NCBI RefSeq assembly: GCF_943913955.1
Contig: NZ_CALUAE010000001.1
Location: 1 to 64,000 of the forward strand
Reading direction: 5' to 3'
DNA length: 64,000 nucleotides
Source: Mycolicibacterium bacteremicum
GTDB taxonomy: Bacteria; Actinomycetota; Actinomycetes; Mycobacteriales; Mycobacteriaceae
The position numbers and the translations under genes were made by a program. The notes beneath the pieces were generated by a model. It saw only the letters and a list, made by a program, of their open reading frames with translations. It ran no database searches and was not told the origin of the DNA. Shown here one piece after another: positions 51,857 through 59,585 of the stretch (position 1 is the stretch's first letter; every line of letters begins with the position of its first letter).

Positions 51857-52930
51857 TCACCACATCAGACCCCGGATCATCTCCACGGGCGGAATATCCT
51901 CCACGCCCACCATGCCCGCCGGCGCACGGCAAACCCAGTCGATCGCGTTGACTGCTCGCGCAGCCGTCGAGATACAGCCGGCATCGGTCACGTCGAGCGT
52001 CGGATGAGAAAGATGTGTGCTGACCTCGATCCGGGGCTCGCCCTCCACGATCACCTTGTGCACCCCGGACGTTCCGTCTGGTGGAAACTCCCAGTCCGGC
52101 GCGGCGGCGCGGGTGAGGCGAGTCGTGTGCTCGACCGTGATCACCGGCAGGTCCCCGACCAGACCCTCGACAGCGAACCGAACGCCGGCAAGCTGTCCGG
52201 GTTCGACCGTCGTCATGATGCACTCGATGCGCTTGTCCGAGTACCAGGGTTCGAATCGCTGACGCACGTCGTCGAGTTTCACGTCAATGTGCCCGGCGAG
52301 GTTGCGCACCAGGCCGCCGAACATCGACGTGATAACACCCGGCAGAAAGGCCATCGGCGGATCATCCTGCGGCGTGGTCCCGAAACCCATGGACTTTCCG
52401 GTGTATTCGTAGTCGTCATAGTTGCCGTAGTCGAAGATCTCGTGCACCGTGACCGATCTGGCTCGGGTGACCAGGCTCAGCGCCGAATAGACTGCGGTGT
52501 CTCCCGAGTAACCCGGGTCAATGCCATTGACATACAGCGTCGTCCCGCCTGTTGCACACGCCTTTTCCAATGGAGATCGCAACCAGTCGTCGCACTGGCG
52601 GGGCGTCACGAGCCAGACCATCGAGGTTCCGACGACGTTGATGCCTGATGCGAGGATCTTCGACATCTGATCGATGGCGTCCATCGGCCGAGTCTCTCCG
52701 AGTGCCGTGTACACCACACAGTCCGGCTCCAACTCGATCAGTGCGTCCAGATCGCCGGTCGCGATGACGCCGGTGGGCTCGGTCAGCCCGCAGAGCTCGG
52801 CGGCATCCTTGCCAACCTTCTCCAGGCTCGCCGCGTGCACACCGACCAGTTCCACATCGGGACGTCCGATGAGGGCCCGGAGCGAATGGCGCCCGACATT
52901 TCCCGTGGAGAACTGAACCACCCTACGCAT
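51857..52930 (-). CDS. DapB-like NAD(P)-binding oxidoreductase, copy 2
   Basis: 357 residues. Rossmann motif VVQFSTGNVGRHSLRAL, then GVHAASLEKVGKDAAELCGL and NVVGTSMVWL. The C-terminal domain is of the dihydrodipicolinate-reductase-like type, as in 24009-25091 and 57827-58891. ATG 52930 was chosen over an upstream TTG. It is divergent from the membrane-protein cluster, sharing its regulatory region. Reaction unknown; the context suggests it oxidises or reduces the same compound as the membrane system. Confidence 0.82.
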   Translation of the reverse strand: MRRVVQFSTGNVGRHSLRALIGRPDVELVGVHAASLEKVGKDAAELCGLTEPTGVIATGDLDALIELEPDCVVYTALGETRPMDAIDQMSKILASGINVVGTSMVWLVTPRQCDDWLRSPLEKACATGGTTLYVNGIDPGYSGDTAVYSALSLVTRARSVTVHEIFDYGNYDDYEYTGKSMGFGTTPQDDPPMAFLPGVITSMFGGLVRNLAGHIDVKLDDVRQRFEPWYSDKRIECIMTTVEPGQLAGVRFAVEGLVGDLPVITVEHTTRLTRAAAPDWEFPPDGTSGVHKVIVEGEPRIEVSTHLSHPTLDVTDAGCISTAARAVNAIDWVCRAPAGMVGVEDIPPVEMIRGLMW

Positions 52931-53028
52931 GACTGTCACCAAACCTGTTCCGGTAGTTCGGTACTGGCGTAGTTCGCACCCATGCTCAGCCTCCCGTTCG
53001 CGTTCTCACGACGCGTCACAGTAGCCGA

Positions 53029-53058
53029 TTGACTACTTCACCTTATTGACTATAGTCA
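53029..53058 (+). promoter_or_regulatory. promoter with overlapping palindromic operator for the NorQ/NorD cluster
   Basis: TTGACT (53029-53034) and TATAGT (53051-53056) are 16 bp apart and the ATG begins 8 nt later, giving a near-consensus, probably leaderless promoter. TGACTATAGTCA (53047-53058) is a perfect 12-bp palindrome covering the -10. TTGACTA occurs twice (53029 and 53046). Confidence 0.65.
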
Positions 53059-53064
53059 GCGTTC

Positions 53065-53796
53065 ATGAACTTGCCAACGTTTGATCGCAAACGCAGCGAC
53101 GGGGGCGCCGCTGCCGCGCCGACGTCGGCGAGCGACTTGAACGAACACATGGAAGCCTCGCGCCGGGCGCAGCGTCAGGCGGACAAATGGCTCATCAGCG
53201 GAAGCCTGCTCATCGGGACGGCCGCGCTGGGAATCTTCGGACTACCGCTGTTCCTGCGCGGCGTGTGGCTGCTCCGAAAGGCACAGCGCGAGGGCCTCTC
53301 CGTGCGGCCGATGATCGTCACCCTCATCGGCTACCTCGTCATCATCGATGCCGCCATCAACACCGTCGGATGGGCTCTGGATCTGGTCGCAAACCACACG
53401 ATCCTCGCGCGAATCCTGTTGAACGGCTGGGGCGCGATGTTCGACGCCGGCTATTTCTGGCATTACAACGAACTCTGGCTCGGCGGGGCCGCAGGACCCG
53501 GCGAGAAGGCCATGGAGGTGGGGATGATCCTGACCGTGTTCACCATGCGGATAGCCGCGGCGATCGGTTTTCTGCAGATGAAACGTTGGGGCCACCAGTG
53601 GATGATCATCACCTGCTGGATGGGCATCCTGATCTGGTGCCTGTACGTGTTCAACATGACGATGTATGCCGATGTGCGCTTCGCCGGCGTGGTACTGCCA
53701 GTCGTCGGCTGGTGGCTCTACGACATCTTCTACATCACGCCGTTCCTCGCCATCCCGTACCTGCATTCGGTCAACCGAGAGATATTCTCCGACTGA
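53065..53796 (+). CDS. multi-pass membrane protein A of the NorQ/NorD-associated cluster
   Basis: 243 residues. A 40-residue charged cytosolic start is followed by five or six helices (about 42-66, 82-108, 114-134, 150-171, 178-203, 206-233). Polar residues in or beside helices are striking: Asp127, His133, Glu136 (FDAGYFWHYNE), His177, Cys184, Cys192, Tyr201, Asp203, Asp220, His234. About 78% identical by eye to the protein at 56606 over 214 residues, and nearly identical in the last 75. Family not recognised; metal- or cofactor-binding enzyme subunit is inferred from the NorQ/NorD neighbours. Confidence 0.8.
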   Translation: MNLPTFDRKRSDGGAAAAPTSASDLNEHMEASRRAQRQADKWLISGSLLIGTAALGIFGLPLFLRGVWLLRKAQREGLSVRPMIVTLIGYLVIIDAAINTVGWALDLVANHTILARILLNGWGAMFDAGYFWHYNELWLGGAAGPGEKAMEVGMILTVFTMRIAAAIGFLQMKRWGHQWMIITCWMGILIWCLYVFNMTMYADVRFAGVVLPVVGWWLYDIFYITPFLAIPYLHSVNREIFSD

Positions 53797-53803
53797 TCGT
53801 ACT

Positions 53804-53821
53804 CACTGACTATTATCAGTG
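53804..53821. promoter_or_regulatory. dyad CACTGACTATTATCAGTG after membrane gene A
   Basis: CACTGA and TCAGTG are inverted around six bases. It contains TGACTAT, as in the palindrome at 53047, and TATTAT, a -10-like element. It may be a second operator/promoter for the downstream genes or a weak attenuating hairpin. Confidence 0.45.
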
Positions 53822-53846
53822 AAGCCGACCGGAAGGGGCTGCCACG

Positions 53847-53951
53847 ATGCCACCGCCGAAACAGCGGGCTTCGTGTCCGCAGCAGCTGCGACACCTGGCG
53901 GCGCCGGCCCGCCTGGTCACCATCGCCCGACGCGGACTGGAGGTCCGATGA
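53847..53951 (+). CDS. possible 34-residue basic microprotein
   Basis: ATG at 53847 follows GGAAGGGG. The 34 codons give a Pro- and Arg-rich peptide with no membrane helix, and its stop overlaps the ATG of a 9-codon frame (53948-53977) that carries the GAGGAG ribosome site of the next gene. This could be a translated leader that couples expression; coding status is doubtful. Confidence 0.3.
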   Translation: MPPPKQRASCPQQLRHLAAPARLVTIARRGLEVR

Positions 53952-53978
53952 ACACCATGACCCGTGAGGAGAACTGAT

Positions 53979-54086
53979 ATGGGAGCCTGGATCTGGGAGA
54001 TCCTGCGCTACGTTGCCGCGTGGGGCGGCACCGTACTGATCATCTGGTTCTGGTACTGGATGTTCTCCAACCTCGGCACATTCTGA
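53979..54086 (+). CDS. 35-residue single-helix membrane microprotein
   Basis: ATG at 53979 lies 7 nt after GAGGAG. The peptide starts MGAWIWEILRYVAAWGG and has one Trp-rich transmembrane helix (about 14-29), then MFSNLGTF. It ends 6 nt before the norD-like gene. Size and single helix resemble accessory subunits of membrane oxidases (CydX- or CcoQ-like) but the sequence is not recognised. It is too short for standard gene callers. Confidence 0.6.
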   Translation: MGAWIWEILRYVAAWGGTVLIIWFWYWMFSNLGTF

Positions 54087-54092
54087 CCCCGG

Positions 54093-55625
54093 ATGCCCGA
54101 TTTCTCCGATACGCAGGCCTTGGCCATCGAACGTAGCTGCGCGCTGACGGCGGTGGCCCTGAGTTCCGGCCGCCGTACGGGAGCCGACCTGGTCAGCGGT
54201 CGACACCGTGGCTTCGGCCTGAGCTCTCAACTCGATGTTGTGCATGTCCCCTACCCGCTGCCCCATCGCAGCTGGACCCGGCGAACGTTGACATGCGGTG
54301 TTGCACTGCAGTGCTCGCCGTCCAAGGAGCGTGTCACCGACTACCGCATCAACGAACTGTCGGCGCGCGAACTCAGTGCGCTCACCGTCGTCGAGGCCGG
54401 CGTCGCCATCGGCTGGGTTGCCGCACGCTGGCCCGGTCTGCTGCCCGAGATCCTCCGGGTACTACCCGATGTCGAGATTCTGGACGGCGATATGGACGCC
54501 CGTGCAATGTTCGATCGCGCAATCCTGTTGTCGCGCAGTCGGGAAACTCTGGAGATCCCCGTTCTCGTTGGTGCTCTGCCGCGTGCCTACACGATCCCTC
54601 AGGGACTGTCCGACAAACTGCGCCGTTCTCTCGGACGGCTGCCCTGGACCAGCAACCAGAAAAGGGTCCCGCAACCGCATTCGGTACCTGTCGGAGGCGA
54701 CGGCGGCGTTCGCAACCCCAACCTGCCGCCACCGAGCCGACCCCAGGACGACGATCTGGACATCACCCCCGAACATCGACCCGGCATCCCCTATCCGGAG
54801 TGGAACGCGTGGACCGACAGCTTCTTGGCGGACCACGTCGCTGTCCTCGAGCGGATACACGACCGACGGGCAGCACGCTCGGTCACCACCGACATCGATG
54901 TCCGGAAGTGGTTCGAGAAGAGCACCCATCGGGCGATGAAGAATCGTCTCGAGGACGGCTCCGACCTGGACGTGGATCAGTACATCGGTCATTACATCGA
55001 CATGACCACCGGGGAGGCACTCGAACCTCGGATTTTTCGCGAGTTGCTGCCCGCGAGCCGTGACGTCACCACCGCCCTCCTGATGGATGGCAGTTCCTCG
55101 CTCGGTGTACACGGCGGCAGTGTCTTCAAGCTCGAGTTGGCTTGCGCCGACGCGCTGTCGCGGGCCATGACAGCCGCCCGGGAACGGCACGGCATCTTCG
55201 TCTTCACCGGGAACACGCGCCACCGCGTGGAGGTCACCTGCCTCAAGGACTTCGCGGACCGGCGTTTTGTTCCTCCGAGTGGTCTCGGCCTGTCCACCGC
55301 CGGCTACACGCGCCTGGGGGCGCCGCTGCGGCACCTGACGAGCAGGCTGCTGGCTCAGCCTTCGGAACGGCGGCTGCTCATCGTGATCGGCGACGGACTC
55401 ATCTCCGACGAGGGCTACGAGGGTCGGTACGCATGGGCTGACGCCGCCCATGCCGTCGAGGAGGCCTATGAGGCCGGCGTGACCATGTATTACGTGGGAA
55501 TCGGCCCGGTGCGCGTCGATCCGTTACCGGAGGTGTTCGGGTCCAGACGATCTCAGCGGATACGCCGGATCGAGGACCTACCCCGCGTGCTGGCCCACGT
55601 GCACCGTGAGCTGGTGGCCGCGTGA
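54093..55625 (+). CDS. NorD-like VWA-domain activation protein
   Basis: 510 residues. The C-terminal VWA domain (about 325-510) has the MIDAS motif DGSSS in TTALLMDGSSSLG and a later IGDG. The central part has the NorD signatures PYPEWNAWTDSFLADHV and EDGSDLDVDQYI; the N-terminal third is helical. NorD/CbbO-type proteins work with an AAA+ NorQ/CbbQ ATPase to insert metal into, or remodel, a target enzyme; in denitrifiers this is NO reductase. No norB/norC is present. The stop overlaps a GTG that could start the ATPase gene. Confidence 0.85.
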   Translation: MPDFSDTQALAIERSCALTAVALSSGRRTGADLVSGRHRGFGLSSQLDVVHVPYPLPHRSWTRRTLTCGVALQCSPSKERVTDYRINELSARELSALTVVEAGVAIGWVAARWPGLLPEILRVLPDVEILDGDMDARAMFDRAILLSRSRETLEIPVLVGALPRAYTIPQGLSDKLRRSLGRLPWTSNQKRVPQPHSVPVGGDGGVRNPNLPPPSRPQDDDLDITPEHRPGIPYPEWNAWTDSFLADHVAVLERIHDRRAARSVTTDIDVRKWFEKSTHRAMKNRLEDGSDLDVDQYIGHYIDMTTGEALEPRIFRELLPASRDVTTALLMDGSSSLGVHGGSVFKLELACADALSRAMTAARERHGIFVFTGNTRHRVEVTCLKDFADRRFVPPSGLGLSTAGYTRLGAPLRHLTSRLLAQPSERRLLIVIGDGLISDEGYEGRYAWADAAHAVEEAYEAGVTMYYVGIGPVRVDPLPEVFGSRRSQRIRRIEDLPRVLAHVHRELVAA

Positions 55626-55666
55626 CATCGCTCAGGGAGTCGAAAGATCAAGGAGCCGAAGCGACG

Positions 55667-56461
55667 ATGACGAGCAACACCTACCTCGCCAACGGCAGCG
55701 AGGTGCAACTGTTCGAACGGGCCTATCGGCAACACCTACCGGTGATGCTCACAGGACCCACCGGATGCGGCAAGACCCGGCTGGTCGAACACATGGGTCT
55801 GCTACTGAACCGCCCGGTCGTCACCATCAGCTGCCATGACGACCTCACCAGCTCCGACCTCGTCGGCAGGTTCATGGTGACCGGCGGCGATGTCGTGTGG
55901 ACCGACGGCCCGCTCACACGTGCGGTGAAGGCCGGAGCCATCTGCTACCTCGACGAGGTCGTCGAGGCTCGCCACGACTCGCTGGCCGTGCTGCATTCGC
56001 TGACCGACCACCGTCGGACCCTGTATCTGGACCGGGCCGATGAGGTCGTGCCGGCACCGGACTCCTTCATGCTGGTGTGCTCCTACAACCCTGCCTACCG
56101 CAGTTCGCTCAAAGAACTCAAACCGTCGTTCCGGCAACGGTTCGTCACCTTGCCGATGCGCTATTTGCCTGCCGATCGGGAGGCCGAGGTCATCGTCGCG
56201 GAGGCCGGAGTCGAGCCGGCGACCGCACAGCGGCTGGTCCGCTGCGCCACGGCGATCCGGACCGCCGACGACGCGTTTCATTTCGAACCGCCGTCCACCC
56301 GGGTGCTCGTCGCGGCGGCGCATCTGATCGTTGCCGGCGTGTCGGAACTGGAAGCCGCCGACGCCTGTGTGCTGGCGCCGCTGTCCAGCGACGGTGCCAT
56401 CACAGAAGGACTTCGCGAGGTGGCGGCGGCCTGCCTCGACGTCGACAGCACAAACAGCTAG
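55667..56461 (+). CDS. NorQ/NirQ/CbbQ-type MoxR AAA+ ATPase
   Basis: 264 residues. N-terminal FERAYRQHLPVMLTGPTGCGKT holds the Walker A (30-37); Walker B is ICYLDEV with Asp96/Glu97; sensor-type SYNP follows; and the C-terminal CbbQ_C region has HLIVAGVSELEAADACVLAPL. It forms a hexameric remodeler with the VWA partner. ATG 55667 (AGGAG upstream) gives the family's length; GTG 55622, overlapping the norD-like stop, is the alternative. It powers maturation of a client, presumably the flanking membrane proteins. Confidence 0.88.
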   Translation: MTSNTYLANGSEVQLFERAYRQHLPVMLTGPTGCGKTRLVEHMGLLLNRPVVTISCHDDLTSSDLVGRFMVTGGDVVWTDGPLTRAVKAGAICYLDEVVEARHDSLAVLHSLTDHRRTLYLDRADEVVPAPDSFMLVCSYNPAYRSSLKELKPSFRQRFVTLPMRYLPADREAEVIVAEAGVEPATAQRLVRCATAIRTADDAFHFEPPSTRVLVAAAHLIVAGVSELEAADACVLAPLSSDGAITEGLREVAAACLDVDSTNS

Positions 56462-56477
56462 GGAAGGACGCAGCGCC

Positions 56478-56609
56478 ATGGTGGACCAGAAGGAACGTAA
56501 ACGGAAGAAAGCACTCATCGTCCTGCAGCTCGTGGTCTACGGCTATCTGCTGACGATGTTCCTGATCCAACTCTATATGTCGTTCGCCCGCGGGTGGTGG
56601 GAGTTGTGA
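56478..56609 (+). CDS. 43-residue single-helix membrane microprotein
   Basis: ATG 56478 follows GGAAGG. A basic start (KERKRKK, 5-11) is followed by one helix at about 12-34 and a Trp-rich end (ARGWWEL). Positive-inside rule places the N-terminus in the cytosol. Its stop overlaps the GTG of membrane gene B, so it is coupled to it. Together with the 35-residue protein it looks like a small subunit of the membrane complex. Confidence 0.7.
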   Translation: MVDQKERKRKKALIVLQLVVYGYLLTMFLIQLYMSFARGWWEL

Positions 56610-57340
56610 ACCTACCGCTGGTGCGGCGAAAAACGAGTCCCGGCAATACGACCGGTGTCCCATCCCAGGCCTCGCCCGACCTCGACGAACACCACGAGCA
56701 GTCCCGGCTGGCTCAGCGTCGCGCCGACAAGTGGATGATCGTCGGTGCAGGCCTGATGGGTTGTTGGGCGCCAGGCATCATCGGTCTGCCGATCTTCATG
56801 CGTGGTGTGTACCTGCAACGTCAGGCGTTGCGTGCCGGATACTCGGTTCGTCCCATGATCGTCACGCTGATCGGGTATCTCACGCTGATCGACGGGATGC
56901 TCAACAGCCTCGGATGGTCCCTGGATCTGATCGCCAACCACACCTTGATCAACCGGGTGTTGATGGTCGGCTGGGGCGCCATGTTCGACGCGGGATACTT
57001 CTGGCACTACAACGAGGCGTGGATCGGTGGTGCCGCAGGCCCCGGCGAGAAGTCCATGGTGTTCGGCATGATTCTCACCGTCTTCGCGATGAGATGCGCT
57101 GCGGCCATCGGCTTCCTGCAGATGAAGCGGTGGGGACATCAGTGGATGATCATCACCTGCTGGATGGGTGTCCTCATCTGGTGCCTGTACGTGTTCAACA
57201 TGACGATGTACGCCGACGTGCGCTACGCGGGCGTCGTCTTCCCGGTCATCGGGTGGTGGCTCTACGACATCTTCTACATCACACCGTTTCTGGCCATCCC
57301 CTATCTGCACACCGTAAATCGCGAGATCTTCTCGGACTGA
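56606..57340 (+). CDS. multi-pass membrane protein B, paralogue of 53065-53796
   Basis: 244 residues from GTG 56606, which aligns with the start of protein A and overlaps the microprotein stop. Five or six helices. The same FDAGYFWHYNE, KRWGHQWMIITCWMG and YDIFYITPFLAIPYLH segments are present; most differences are in the first two helices. Third-position changes in DNA show the identity is maintained by selection and is not a brand-new copy. Probably a heteromeric partner of A. Confidence 0.8.
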   Translation: MNLPLVRRKTSPGNTTGVPSQASPDLDEHHEQSRLAQRRADKWMIVGAGLMGCWAPGIIGLPIFMRGVYLQRQALRAGYSVRPMIVTLIGYLTLIDGMLNSLGWSLDLIANHTLINRVLMVGWGAMFDAGYFWHYNEAWIGGAAGPGEKSMVFGMILTVFAMRCAAAIGFLQMKRWGHQWMIITCWMGVLIWCLYVFNMTMYADVRYAGVVFPVIGWWLYDIFYITPFLAIPYLHTVNREIFSD

Positions 57341-57350
57341 GGGAGACACA

Positions 57351-57770
57351 GTGACAACGACACCGGAAGCCACCGAGGAAAAGGCCGAAGACCTGCCACC
57401 CGGCACCACGCCGTATTACGCGCGGATGCACAAGTACATCAAACGCGCGGTGCTCGTCTGCCTGGTGGCCCTGGTCATCGAAGGTGCGTTCACGCTGCCC
57501 TTCATGGCCGTGTACTACGGCTATCCCACGCTGAGCCTCACCGAGATCTGCAGCGAGCTGCTCAAGGTGCGCTACTCCGACGACACCCTCGAATGCCAGG
57601 TTCCCTACCCGGCGTTCGGTCCGCCGGAGGGTGCCGAGGGCAAGGACACCGCCCAGGACAAGTGGGGTATTCAACCTGTCCCCCAATACAACCGGATCGG
57701 ATTCCGCGAACTCGTGCGCATCCACGAGGCACGTGAGGCCCGCCAGGCTGCCGGACTCGGATCTCCGTGA
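57351..57770 (+). CDS. membrane-anchored protein with exported C-terminal domain
   Basis: 139 residues from GTG 57351 (GAGGGAG upstream). One helix at about 33-57; the remaining 80 residues should be outside the membrane and include two cysteines (Cys67, Cys82) that could form a disulfide or bind metal, plus a Pro-rich segment. It follows protein B by 10 nt and overlaps a GTG of the reductase gene. Not recognised; a soluble-side subunit of the complex is plausible. Confidence 0.7.
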   Translation: MTTTPEATEEKAEDLPPGTTPYYARMHKYIKRAVLVCLVALVIEGAFTLPFMAVYYGYPTLSLTEICSELLKVRYSDDTLECQVPYPAFGPPEGAEGKDTAQDKWGIQPVPQYNRIGFRELVRIHEAREARQAAGLGSP

Positions 57771-57826
57771 CCGGATCAGGTGACCGGTCCCCCGCAGAGT
57801 GCCGGCGGCAGCAGAGCGGTGATGCC

Positions 57827-58891
57827 ATGCCGGACAGGGTCTATCGGGTCATCCAGTGGATGACCGGTGATGTCGGTCAGGTGGGGATCCGGCATTTCGC
57901 CGCGAATCCGGTCTACGAACTCGTCGGCGTCCTGGTCCACGATCCGGACAAGGTCGGTAGGGACGCCGGCGACATCGCTGGTATCGGCCCGGTCGGGGTC
58001 CTGGCCACCGACGATGTCGAAGCGATGATCGCCCTCGATGCCGATTGTGTGTTCTTCAGCCCGATCATCATGGATGTCGAGACCGTTTGTCGACTGCTGC
58101 GGTCCGGGAAGAACGTGGTGACCACGTCGGGCTTCTTCCATCCGTCACCGGACTTCCACGAGCCGGGGGAACAGATCCGGGCCGCGTGCCGGGACGGCGG
58201 AACGTCGTTTCACGGCGGCGGGATCCACCCGGGGTACGCCGGGGACATCTTGCCCCTCACCCTGACCCGCGTGATGAGCCGGGTCGACACGATCCAGGTG
58301 TACGAAGTGGTCGACGTTCTGAAAGACGCTCCGCTGGATCACATCGACTGGATGGGCTTCGGAAAGGACAGGGACGCATTCCTCGCCGAGCCCACGATTC
58401 TGGGACTCGGTCTGCCGTTCTTCGCCCAGTCGATGTACATGATCGCCGACGGTCTCGGCGTGACGATCGACGAGGTGACCGCCGCCGCAGTCGATGTCGC
58501 GACGGCGACCGCGGATATTGCCCACGCCGACGGCGTGATCCCGACCGGCACGGTCGCCGGACAGCGACACGAATGGACGGCCTGGGTGGCCGGCCAGCCG
58601 CTGATCGTGTTCCACGCGATCTACGTGACGGCGGGGCCCGGGCACCTCGATCCGCCGTGGGACTGGGGCGAGACCCGGTACGAGATCGTCATCGACGGTG
58701 ACCCGCCGACCGAGATGACCCTCAAGGGGGTGCGCCGGCCCGACGGCACCATGAAGCACCCGGGCTACGACTGGACGGCCATGGGCGCGATCAATGCCAT
58801 CCCCGATGTCTGTGACGCGGCACCGGGCTGGCATCACCATCTCGACCTCGGCCTCATCCGGCCGCGCGGGCTGGTGCGCCCCGCCGGATGA
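57827..58891 (+). CDS. DapB-like NAD(P)-binding oxidoreductase, copy 3
   Basis: 354 residues from ATG 57827; GTG 57767, overlapping the preceding stop (GTGA), would add 20 unlikely residues. Rossmann region VIQWMTGDVGQVGIRHF, then VHDPDKVGRDAGDIAGI, NVVTTSGFFHP, GGGIHPGYAGDILPL. C-terminal domain as in the copies at 24009 and 51857. Last gene of the membrane-cluster operon. Role inferred: soluble dehydrogenase or reductase working on the substrate or product of the membrane complex. Confidence 0.82.
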   Translation: MPDRVYRVIQWMTGDVGQVGIRHFAANPVYELVGVLVHDPDKVGRDAGDIAGIGPVGVLATDDVEAMIALDADCVFFSPIIMDVETVCRLLRSGKNVVTTSGFFHPSPDFHEPGEQIRAACRDGGTSFHGGGIHPGYAGDILPLTLTRVMSRVDTIQVYEVVDVLKDAPLDHIDWMGFGKDRDAFLAEPTILGLGLPFFAQSMYMIADGLGVTIDEVTAAAVDVATATADIAHADGVIPTGTVAGQRHEWTAWVAGQPLIVFHAIYVTAGPGHLDPPWDWGETRYEIVIDGDPPTEMTLKGVRRPDGTMKHPGYDWTAMGAINAIPDVCDAAPGWHHHLDLGLIRPRGLVRPAG

Positions 58892-59009
58892 AGCATGGCT
58901 GCACCATGTCGTATTCGCCGTCGCCGATCGATCGCGCCTGCACCGGTTCGCCTGACTGAGCCCGCCCGGCCGGTGGTTTGGCCCCGAGGCGATCGGGAAC
59001 ACTGCCGAG

Positions 59010-59564
59010 ATGATCAACACACTGACCGGAAAAAAGGTCGCCATCCTCGCCACCGACGGTGTCGAACGTCTCGAGCTGACCGAGCCCCGTGAGGCGGTGG
59101 ACAAGGCGGGTGCGACCGTCACCCTGCTGTCGCTGCAGGACGGCGACATCGATGCGCGGGACCACGATCTGGAACCGTCGGGAAGCTACCGGGTGGACCG
59201 TCTGGTCAAGGATGCCGCCGCCGATGAGTTCGACGGACTCGTCATCCCGGGCGGGACGGTGAACGCGGACAAGCTGCGATCCGACGAGGATGCGGTGGCG
59301 TTCGTCCGGGCGTTCGTCGAGTCCGGCAAGCCGGTCGGCGTGATCTGCCATGGTCCCTGGACACTGGTGGAGGCCGGCGTTGCGAAGGGCCGCACGATGA
59401 CGTCCTATCCGAGTTTGCGCACCGACCTCCGTAACGCCGGTGCGACGGTGGTCGACGAAGAGGTCGTCGTGGACGGCAACCTCATCACCAGCCGGTCCCC
59501 CGACGATCTGCCCGCGTTCTGCGCGGCCGTGGTCGATGCGATCGCCAAGGGGTCCGGCGACTAG
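59010..59564 (+). CDS. PfpI/DJ-1 family protein
   Basis: 184 residues. DJ-1/PfpI fold with nucleophile Cys113-His114 in GVICHGPW, an acidic residue in the DGVERLEL strand, and GLVIPGGTVNADKLR. Such proteins act as glyoxalases/deglycases or stress proteases (YhbO group). Stand-alone gene with its own upstream region (58892-59009). Confidence 0.88.
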   Translation: MINTLTGKKVAILATDGVERLELTEPREAVDKAGATVTLLSLQDGDIDARDHDLEPSGSYRVDRLVKDAAADEFDGLVIPGGTVNADKLRSDEDAVAFVRAFVESGKPVGVICHGPWTLVEAGVAKGRTMTSYPSLRTDLRNAGATVVDEEVVVDGNLITSRSPDDLPAFCAAVVDAIAKGSGD

Positions 59565-59585
59565 CGCGCCGCGCGCATCCGTTGA

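Noticed and set aside
54093..56461. NO reductase accessory genes of a denitrification locus
   Set aside because: No norB/norC, nir or haem-copper oxidase subunit lies nearby, so the NorQ/NorD resemblance was kept only as a family assignment.
53065..57340. Copper membrane monooxygenase (PmoC/AmoC-like) identity for membrane proteins A and B
   Set aside because: Length and helix count are similar, but the PmoC metal motif (Asp-x3-His-x12-His) is absent, the two proteins are paralogues of each other rather than A/C subunits, and no PmoB-like gene is present.
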